Source: Sulfurimonas sp. (lineage in GTDB: Bacteria > Campylobacterota > Campylobacteria > Campylobacterales > Sulfurimonadaceae). Taken from it: a stretch of 10,517 bases of DNA. The DNA is taken from NCBI GenBank assembly GCA_026987995.1, contig JALSMC010000237.1, forward strand, positions 1-10,517. The letters are read 5' to 3'. A program made the translations under genes and the position numbers. Below are positions 5,210 through 10,517 of the stretch, in pieces. Position 1 is the stretch's first letter. Each line of letters starts with the position of its first letter. A model generated the notes under the pieces. It did no database searches and had not been told where the DNA came from. It saw nothing but the letters and a program-made list of their open reading frames with translations.

Positions 5210-5880
5210 GATGCTAGAAATCCTTCAAGCATTTTTACACCATCATCACTACCAAGTATAGATTCCATAGCACGTTCAGGGTGAGGCATAAGACCAAATA
5301 CATTTTTGTTTTTGTTGCAGATACCAGCGATAGAACTTACACTTCCATTAGGGTTTTGAATATTTCCCTCTTTGTCCGTATATCTAAGTAAAATTTGATT
5401 GTTAGCTTCTAAGTCTGCTAAACCTACTTCATCTATAAAGTAGTTGCCATCATGATGTGCGATAGGGATATTTACAATGTCACCACTGTCTAGCTTTTCT
5501 AAGAAAATGTTGTCGTTGTTTTCAACTTTTAAAGTATGGTGCTTTGAGATAAAATGAAGACCATCGTTGCGTTTAAGAGCACCTGGGAGTAGACCTGCCT
5601 CTGTTAAAACTTGAAAACCATTACAGATACCAAGAACTTTCCCACCTTTGTTTGCATATGCTGTTACTGCTTTCATAACTGGAGAGAACTTAGCAATAGC
5701 ACCTGAACGAAGATAATCACCATAAGAAAAACCACCTGCAACAACAAGTAAGTTCGTATCAGAAGGAATAGACTCAGCTTTATGCCAAACTATCTCAGTA
5801 GTAGCACCTAGTTGCTCAAACGCATGTTGTGTATCATACTCACAGTTAGTCCCAGGAAATTGTAAAATTGTAACTTTCAT
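5206..5880 (-). CDS. purQ: Phosphoribosylformylglycinamidine synthase, glutaminase subunit
   Basis: PurQ hydrolyses glutamine and feeds ammonia to PurL, which converts FGAR to FGAM in step 4 of de novo purine synthesis. The class I glutamine amidotransferase triad is visible: C86 in GICNGFQ, and H200 and E202 in LMPHPERAME. The N-terminal FPGTNCEYDT and AGGFSYGDYLRSGAIA are PurQ-specific. Length (224) is normal for the small three-component type, consistent with the separate purS directly upstream. Its ATG overlaps the purS stop (TAATG), and its own stop overlaps the next start. purL is not in the window. Confidence 0.97.
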   Translation of the reverse strand: MKVTILQFPGTNCEYDTQHAFEQLGATTEIVWHKAESIPSDTNLLVVAGGFSYGDYLRSGAIAKFSPVMKAVTAYANKGGKVLGICNGFQVLTEAGLLPGALKRNDGLHFISKHHTLKVENNDNIFLEKLDSGDIVNIPIAHHDGNYFIDEVGLADLEANNQILLRYTDKEGNIQNPNGSVSSIAGICNKNKNVFGLMPHPERAMESILGSDDGVKMLEGFLAS

Positions 5881-6119
5881 TAGATAAGCTCTATCTTGTA
5901 ATCTTCGATGACTGTATTTGCTAAAATTTCTTCACACATTTTAGTTACTTCGGCCATAGCTTTAGTCTTGTCAGTTTCACTAAGTTGTAAAACTATCTGC
6001 TTACCAACGCGAACATCGCTAACACCTTCAAAGTGTAAAGAGTCAAGTGCATGATGCACTGCTTTTCCTTGAGAATCTAAAACACCTGCTTTTAAAGATA
6101 CATTTACTATTGCTGTCAT
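5880..6119 (-). CDS. purS: Phosphoribosylformylglycinamidine synthase subunit PurS
   Basis: PurS is a small dimeric protein that bridges PurQ and PurL in the three-part FGAM synthase and is needed for ammonia channelling. The 79-residue product has the typical beginning (a beta strand, then GVLDSQGKAVHHAL) and the GVSDVRVGKQIVLQL strand-turn, and it ends with a short conserved IEDYKIELI. Length is normal. It lies 2 bases after purC, and its stop shares one base with the purQ start, the usual purS-purQ coupling. Confidence 0.95.
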   Translation of the reverse strand: MTAIVNVSLKAGVLDSQGKAVHHALDSLHFEGVSDVRVGKQIVLQLSETDKTKAMAEVTKMCEEILANTVIEDYKIELI

Positions 6120-6121
6120 TA

Positions 6122-6835
6122 CTATTTTCCTAAAATTCTATTTAATACTTGCTCATAAGCTACTGTAAGCCCACCTAAACCTTGACGAAATCTATCTTTA
6201 TCCATCTTCTCACCAGACTCTATATCCCAAAAACGACAGTTGTCAGGACTGATTTCGTCTATTAAGATGATATTGCCATTACTATCTTTTCCAAACTCAA
6301 GTTTAAAGTCAACAAGATTAAGACCTTTTTCTTTAAAGTAAGGTTTTAAGATGTCATTTATTTGACGAGCCATACGACGGAGTTTATCTAACTCGTCTTG
6401 GTGATCTACTAGCTCTAATATAAGAGCATGTTGGTCATTGAGTTTTGGATCACCTAAGTCGTCATCTTTATAATCAAACTCAACAAGTGTAAATGGAAGA
6501 ACTTTACCATCTTCTATACCAAGGTTACGAGTAAGTGAGCCAGTGGCAATATTGCGAACAATCACTTCAATGAGAATTACATCTACTTTTGTATGGAGCA
6601 TATGGTTGTCATCAAGCATCTCTACAAAGTGAGTAGGAATACCATTAGCTTCAAGGAGTTTAAACAGTTCAGTACTTATCTTGTTGTTAAGGGCACCTTT
6701 TCCAACTTCACTAGATTTTTTTTCACCATTAAACGCAGTAAGGTCGTCCTTAAACTCTGAAATGACTAAATTAGCATCATCTGTAAGGTATAGTCGTTTC
6801 GCCTTACCTTCATAGAGTAACTCTCTTTTTTCCAT
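6122..6835 (-). CDS. purC: SAICAR synthetase
   Basis: Phosphoribosylaminoimidazole-succinocarboxamide synthase ligates aspartate to CAIR using ATP in de novo purine synthesis. The 237-residue protein has normal length for the short bacterial form. Family marks are [11 protein letters not shown] (6-16, ATP-binding region), FNGEKK (35-40), [14 protein letters not shown] (91-104), the signature LVDFKLEFG (174-182) and [14 protein letters not shown] (191-204). It sits 2 bases after ctpA and 2 bases before purS on the same strand. Confidence 0.97.
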   Translation of the reverse strand: MEKRELLYEGKAKRLYLTDDANLVISEFKDDLTAFNGEKKSSEVGKGALNNKISTELFKLLEANGIPTHFVEMLDDNHMLHTKVDVILIEVIVRNIATGSLTRNLGIEDGKVLPFTLVEFDYKDDDLGDPKLNDQHALILELVDHQDELDKLRRMARQINDILKPYFKEKGLNLVDFKLEFGKDSNGNIILIDEISPDNCRFWDIESGEKMDKDRFRQGLGGLTVAYEQVLNRILGK

Positions 6836-6837
6836 TG

Positions 6838-8151
6838 TTATTTTCCTTGTGTGATTATTAACGCTTTAAGAATATCAACGCCAGATTTAAGTTGAATATC
6901 TTTATTTAACATTTCGGGCGTGATTATATCTTTTTTATCTTGTGTATCTGCTTTTGTATCGCTTGTGTTTGAATCAACTTTTTGAAGTTCTTCTTCAAGG
7001 TGTTGTTTTAGGTCAGCCTCTTTTATAGAAAACTCATTCTCATATGTTTTAACTTCACCAGGTAGAACATAAATATCAGGTGTAACACCAACGGCTTGAA
7101 TAGTTCGACCACTTGGAAGATAGTATCTTGCTATAGTAAGTTTAATGGCCTCATCTTTTGTTATAGGCAAGACAACCTGCACACTTCCTTTACCAAAGGT
7201 TTTTTGACCTACTAAAACAGAGCGTTTATGGTCTTGAAGTGCCCCACTAACGATTTCTGATGCACTTGCACTACCACCATTCACGAGAACAACCAAAGGA
7301 ACTTTTGTGAGAGTTGTTCTTTGGGTTGCTGAGTATGTTTTGTTGTCACTCTCTTTTCTTCCCTTTTGAGAAACAATTTCACCCTCATCTACAAAAATAT
7401 CAACTAAATCAACTGCTTGATCAAGTAATCCACCAGGATTATTACGCAAGTCTAAAATAATTCCCTTTGTTGTTGCTCTGTGTTTATTGATAGCCTCTGT
7501 TACATCTGATGCAACTTTTTTATCAAAACTAGCAACTCTGATGTAAAGTGTGTCATCGTTTATAAGTTTAGTATGAACAGACTCTATAGTGATAATACCA
7601 CGAACGATATGAACAGCAAGTGGTTTAAGCTCACCTTTGCGAACAATAGCAACATCAATAGGATCACCGACTTTTCCGCGCATAAGGGAAACAGCTTCAT
7701 CAATTGTCATGCCTATAGTTGACTTCTTATCAATTTTTAAGATGATGTCACCAGACTTTAAACCAGCTTTATCAGCAGGTGTTCCATCAATAGGAGATAT
7801 GACTGTTAAAGCTCCATTTTTCATACCAACAGTAATTCCAAGTCCACCAAATTCCCCATTTGTTTGTACTTGCAATCGTTTATAATCTTTTTGTGAAAGA
7901 AAATTTGAATGCGCATCAAGGTTTTTCATCATGCCATCGAGAGCTTTATCCATAAGTTCTTCTATGGTAATATCATCAACATTATACTGCTCAACAATAC
8001 TAATTACTTTTGAAAATTTTGCTAATGCTTCTAGTCGAGTAGCTTCTGTTTTTTTAACAGAATTATCTGCTGTGAGAGTAGAAGAAAAAAGTAGACCTAT
8101 AGAGAGTGCAGTTGTGAGAAATCCTAATGTAATAAATCTTTTGTTTTTCAT
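6838..8151 (-). CDS. ctpA: C-terminal processing peptidase (S41 family)
   Basis: Periplasmic serine protease that trims or degrades proteins from their C-termini. The 437-residue protein has an N-terminal signal or anchor (about 6-28, positively charged MKNKR start). A helical region follows, then a PDZ domain (about 97-185, with the GLGITV strand), and then the S41 catalytic core. The Ser/Lys dyad is S296 in [17 protein letters not shown] and K321 in KTFGKGSVQ. The 25-residue spacing agrees with Prc/CtpB. The C-terminal part (about 375-415) is charged and of low complexity. The TAGG before the ATG at 8151 is a modest ribosome binding site. It heads a seven-gene minus-strand cluster. Linkage of this protease to purine genes matches my recollection of C. 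jejuni Cj0511-0514 and probably reflects shared transcription, not shared function. Confidence 0.95.
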   Translation of the reverse strand: MKNKRFITLGFLTTALSIGLLFSSTLTADNSVKKTEATRLEALAKFSKVISIVEQYNVDDITIEELMDKALDGMMKNLDAHSNFLSQKDYKRLQVQTNGEFGGLGITVGMKNGALTVISPIDGTPADKAGLKSGDIILKIDKKSTIGMTIDEAVSLMRGKVGDPIDVAIVRKGELKPLAVHIVRGIITIESVHTKLINDDTLYIRVASFDKKVASDVTEAINKHRATTKGIILDLRNNPGGLLDQAVDLVDIFVDEGEIVSQKGRKESDNKTYSATQRTTLTKVPLVVLVNGGSASASEIVSGALQDHKRSVLVGQKTFGKGSVQVVLPITKDEAIKLTIARYYLPSGRTIQAVGVTPDIYVLPGEVKTYENEFSIKEADLKQHLEEELQKVDSNTSDTKADTQDKKDIITPEMLNKDIQLKSGVDILKALIITQGK

Positions 8152-8186
8152 ACATATACCTAATATCTAAAATTTTTTAAAAAGTT

Positions 8187-8192
8187 ATTATA
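8187..8192 (-). promoter_or_regulatory. Probable -10 box for the ctpA-pur-plsC-crcB cluster
   Basis: On the minus strand the sequence reads AAAGGTATAATAAC, a perfect TATAAT hexamer. It is the only good -10 in the 134-base gap upstream of ctpA in that direction. Transcription would begin near 8180, with a leader of about 30 bases. All seven genes down to crcB could be read from it, since no gap inside the cluster exceeds 2 bases. Confidence 0.5.
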
Positions 8193-8253
8193 CCTTTTCT
8201 TATTAAATAGCAGATAAAAGAGTCCACTTAAATTCTAAATTATCTTATTTATA

Positions 8254-8259
8254 TATAAT
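8254..8259 (+). promoter_or_regulatory. Probable -10 box for aroK
   Basis: A perfect TATAAT in TTATATATAATG lies 26 bases before the aroK TTG. No -35 box is visible. It is back-to-back with the minus-strand promoter at 8187-8192 and would give a short leader of about 20 bases that includes the AAGGA ribosome binding site at 8272-8276. Confidence 0.5.
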
Positions 8260-8285
8260 GTCATCTTGATTAAGGAAATAACATT

Positions 8286-8801
8286 TTGAAAAATATAATA
8301 CTGATAGGTTTTATGGGAGTGGGTAAGGGTAGTGTAGCCAGGGAAGTTATAAAAAACTCAAAGTACATGGCCATTGACACTGACGACCTCATAGAGTCTA
8401 TGGAAAATAGAAAAATTAAAACTATTTTTGAGCAAGAGGGTGAGCAATACTTTAGAAAACTAGAGAAAAATCTTGCAAAATGGCTTGAAAAAAGTGTGCA
8501 AAATACTCTTATATCTACGGGTGGAGGTTTTTATAAACAAACAAACCTGAAAAATATAGGTATAATTGTATTACTTGATTCTCCTTTTGATGCGATTATT
8601 AAGCGTATTCAAGAGCATCCAAATGCAGTCAAAAAATTAAAAAAACGTCCTTTACTTGAAGACTTGAAAAAAGCAAAAGCACTTTATGATGAAAGACGTC
8701 CAGAGTATCTGAAATTAGCAGATGTTATAATAGATGTAACAGATAAAGATGTTACGAAATGTTCTGTAGAATTATTAAAAAAGGTAAAAAAACATGTATA
8801 A
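8286..8801 (+). CDS. aroK: Shikimate kinase with unusual P-loop
   Basis: Phosphorylates shikimate at the 3-hydroxyl with ATP in the chorismate pathway. The 171-residue protein has normal length. The start is a TTG at 8286, 9 bases after AAGGA, and gives the usual (M)KNIILIGFMGVGK beginning. Shikimate-binding and catalytic residues are D31 and D33 (DTDDLIE), R57 (FRKLE), G79-G81 (STGGGF), the LID arginine R121 (KKRPLL) and R137 (ERRPEY). The P-loop reads GFMGVGKGS. The residue right after K14 is Gly, where nearly all shikimate kinases have Ser or Thr to bind Mg2+, with Ser one place later. All other sites are intact, so I expect an active enzyme. The next gene overlaps its end by 8 bases. Confidence 0.93.
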   Translation: MKNIILIGFMGVGKGSVAREVIKNSKYMAIDTDDLIESMENRKIKTIFEQEGEQYFRKLEKNLAKWLEKSVQNTLISTGGGFYKQTNLKNIGIIVLLDSPFDAIIKRIQEHPNAVKKLKKRPLLEDLKKAKALYDERRPEYLKLADVIIDVTDKDVTKCSVELLKKVKKHV

Positions 8802-9228
8802 ATTATTATTAATTATGTTGCTAGCTACAACTACTTTGTTTGCTGCACAAGTGAAATGGGCAAAAGACTTTAAGAATGGTATTGAGACTGCCAAAAAAGA
8901 GAAGAAGCCGGTACTTTTTATTATCTCAAGGGATACTTGTAAGTATTGTATACTTTTAGAAGACACAACTTTTAAGAATGAGCAAGTTGTGGAAGTTTTA
9001 AATAAAGACTTTATTGCTATTCGTTCATGGACTAATGAGAACGATTTTATTCCTCAAGACTTAAGACGAGCTACTCCAGGTCTTCCTGGTATATGGTTTT
9101 TAAATTCTCAAGGTGAACCTATGTACCGACCTTTGCTCGGGTATGTAGGAGCAGAAAAGTTTTATGGGGCACTAGGTGTAGTAAAAAAAAGTTTTACCAC
9201 TCAAAATAATAATAAAAATGGAAAATAA
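8794..9228 (+). CDS. Secreted thioredoxin-fold protein with CxxC
   Basis: The 144-residue protein starts with a signal peptide (1-18, LFAA then Q) and should be periplasmic. The mature part has the thioredoxin_7/DUF255-like layout. This comprises a helix with W22, AKKEKKPVLFIISRDTCKYC (33-52) with the redox pair C49/C52, a helix, the strand DFIAIRSWT, and the cis-proline region TPGLPGIWFL (P98) followed by a strand and helix. This resembles SoxW/DsbD-gamma-like thioredoxins that reduce disulfides in exported proteins; the substrate cannot be told from sequence. It overlaps the end of aroK (ATGTATAA) and lies 3 bases before hisD, so it is probably co-transcribed with both. Confidence 0.88.
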   Translation: MYKLLLIMLLATTTLFAAQVKWAKDFKNGIETAKKEKKPVLFIISRDTCKYCILLEDTTFKNEQVVEVLNKDFIAIRSWTNENDFIPQDLRRATPGLPGIWFLNSQGEPMYRPLLGYVGAEKFYGALGVVKKSFTTQNNNKNGK

Positions 9229-9231
9229 AAG

Positions 9232-10517
9232 ATGATATTTGTAAAATCAAACGATAAAAGTTTTCAAGCAGAATTTGAAGAGTTATTAGGGCGTGGAAAG
9301 ATGGATATGGCACATGTAAGTGTCATCGTTGGAAATATGATAACAGAGATAAAAGAGAAGAAAAATAGTGCACTTAAAGAGCATATAGCAAAGTTTGATA
9401 ATTGGACTCCTCAAAGTGATGCAGATTTAAAAATATCTACTGAGTCTATGAGTAAAGCATATGAAGAGTTGGAACCAAAACTCAAATCTGCTCTACATTT
9501 AGCATACGATAGAATAAAAGTCTATCACGAGAAGCAAAAACCAAAATCATGGTTTGATACTGAGGACAATGGTACTATTTTAGGTCAAAAAGTGACAGCC
9601 GTTGATAGTGCAGGGCTTTATATTCCTGGTGGAAAAGCTGCTTACCCATCTTCACTTTTAATGAATGTGATTCCAGCACAAGTTGCAGGTGTAGAAAATA
9701 TTGTTATCTGTACTCCAACACCAGATAATGAACCAAATGAACTTTTACTTGCTGCATGTCACTTGTGTGGTGTAGACCAAGTTTATAAGGTAGGTGGTGC
9801 TTCGGCAATTGCTGCTATGGCTTATGGAACTGAGAATATTCCTAAGGTAGATGTCATAACAGGTCCGGGAAATATATTTGTAGCAACTGCGAAAAAGATG
9901 GTCTTTGGTGATGTGAACATCGATATGATAGCAGGACCAAGTGAGATAGGTATTTTAGCAGATGATAGTGCAAATGCGAATCACTTAGCTATAGACTTAC
10001 TCTCTCAAGCAGAACATGATGAGATGGCAAGTTCTATCCTTATAACACCATCACAAAAACTAGCAGACGCAGTGAAGATAGAGTTAGAAAACTGGTTAGT
10101 GAAATTACCACGCCAAGAGATAGCTCGTAAGTCTATCGAAGATCGTGGTGCTATCATAGTTACAGCTGATATGGATGAGGCAATTAAACTGATGAATGAC
10201 ATTGCTCCTGAGCATTTAGAAGTAGCGACAGCTTCACCTTTTGAATTACTTCCATTTATTAAGCATGCAGGAGCTATTTTCTTAGGTCACAACACTCCTG
10301 AAGCGATTGGTGATTATGTAGCTGGACCAAACCATACTTTACCAACTGGAGGAACTGCAAAGTTTTATTCTCCTTTAGGGGTTGAAAATTTTATGAAAAA
10401 GACATCTATTATCTCTTTTAGTAAACAAGCAATCAATGAGATAGGCGAAGAGTGTGCACTAATCGCAAATACCGAGGGTTTAACGGCACATGAAGAGTCT
10501 GTTCGAGTGAGATTAAA
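9232..10517 (+). CDS. hisD: Histidinol dehydrogenase (3' end cut by the window)
   Basis: Zinc enzyme that oxidises L-histidinol to histidine in two NAD-dependent steps, the end of histidine synthesis. The frame runs from the ATG at 9232 to the window edge without a stop, giving 428 complete codons. Members have about 430 residues, so only a few residues are missing. Zn2+ ligands Q259 and H262 (LSQAEHDE), D361 (IGDYVAGPNH) and H420 (GLTAHEES) are present, as is the catalytic pair E327-H328 (IAPEHLE). The NAD-site segments VDSAGLYIPGGKAAYPS and VDVITGPGN are also intact. Start choice is clear: the gene follows the preceding stop by 3 bases. The ribosome binding site is weak (GGAAAA), which suggests coupling to the upstream gene. 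Confidence 0.96.
   Translation, partial: MIFVKSNDKSFQAEFEELLGRGKMDMAHVSVIVGNMITEIKEKKNSALKEHIAKFDNWTPQSDADLKISTESMSKAYEELEPKLKSALHLAYDRIKVYHEKQKPKSWFDTEDNGTILGQKVTAVDSAGLYIPGGKAAYPSSLLMNVIPAQVAGVENIVICTPTPDNEPNELLLAACHLCGVDQVYKVGGASAIAAMAYGTENIPKVDVITGPGNIFVATAKKMVFGDVNIDMIAGPSEIGILADDSANANHLAIDLLSQAEHDEMASSILITPSQKLADAVKIELENWLVKLPRQEIARKSIEDRGAIIVTADMDEAIKLMNDIAPEHLEVATASPFELLPFIKHAGAIFLGHNTPEAIGDYVAGPNHTLPTGGTAKFYSPLGVENFMKKTSIISFSKQAINEIGEECALIANTEGLTAHEESVRVRL

Noticed and set aside
6838..8151. Possible functional link between CtpA protease and purine synthesis
   Set aside because: The genes are adjacent and share an order with C. jejuni, but nothing in the sequences connects the activities; shared transcription is enough to explain it.
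7637..8170. Two plus-strand open frames (7637-7885 and 7931-8170) inside ctpA
   Set aside because: Both are antisense to well-conserved CtpA sequence and have no motif or start signal.
8775..8966. 63-codon minus-strand open frame
   Set aside because: It is antisense to the end of aroK and the start of the secreted thioredoxin gene, both firmly supported.
10005..10202. 65-codon minus-strand open frame inside hisD
   Set aside because: It lies opposite the hisD region carrying the Zn ligands Q259 and H262, and is a shadow.

Overview
The window is AT-rich and gene-dense, with long runs of overlapping or touching genes. It looks like chromosomal DNA of a Campylobacterota (Epsilonproteobacteria) species, most likely a Sulfurimonas-like sulfur oxidiser. 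The evidence is the all-alpha dimeric dUTPase, the style of the shikimate kinase and TonB proteins, -10 boxes without recognisable -35 boxes, and a minus-strand cluster ctpA-purC-purS-purQ-(membrane SH3 protein)-plsC-crcB. From memory that gene order matches Campylobacter jejuni Cj0511-Cj0517. The genus assignment is inference.

Left part (1-1900). The edge may hold the start of an unidentified minus-strand gene. Next comes a C-terminal scrap of an Amt ammonium transporter with no visible start signals, then a perfect hairpin, then a solitary tonB whose ATG lies almost on the hairpin. A small four-helix membrane protein with faint NuoA resemblance follows. It converges, across a perfect palindrome, on a 57-residue cysteine-containing minus-strand gene that is easy to miss because of its size and GTG start.

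Middle (1900-3139). A dUTPase gene overlaps an unusually compact orphan ABC ATPase gene, which in turn overlaps the convergent crcB by 11 bases.

Minus-strand operon (3129-8151). Read from its promoter near 8190, it encodes a periplasmic C-terminal processing protease (CtpA), SAICAR synthetase (PurC), two subunits of FGAM synthase (PurS, PurQ; the third, PurL, is not here), an exported membrane-anchored SH3-like protein, a lysophosphatidate acyltransferase (PlsC) and a fluoride channel (CrcB). Gaps are 2 bases or fewer, or the genes overlap.

Right part (8250-10517). A divergent promoter region leads to aroK (TTG start, unusual P-loop), a secreted thioredoxin-fold protein and hisD, which runs off the right edge only a few residues short of its end.

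Most of the window is housekeeping. I saw no CRISPR array, transposase, tRNA, rRNA or phage gene and no clear multi-gene novel system. The items most worth a second look are the small cysteine protein, the NuoA-like protein, the amt remnant with the hairpin next to the tonB start, the compact ABC ATPase and the altered P-loop of AroK.
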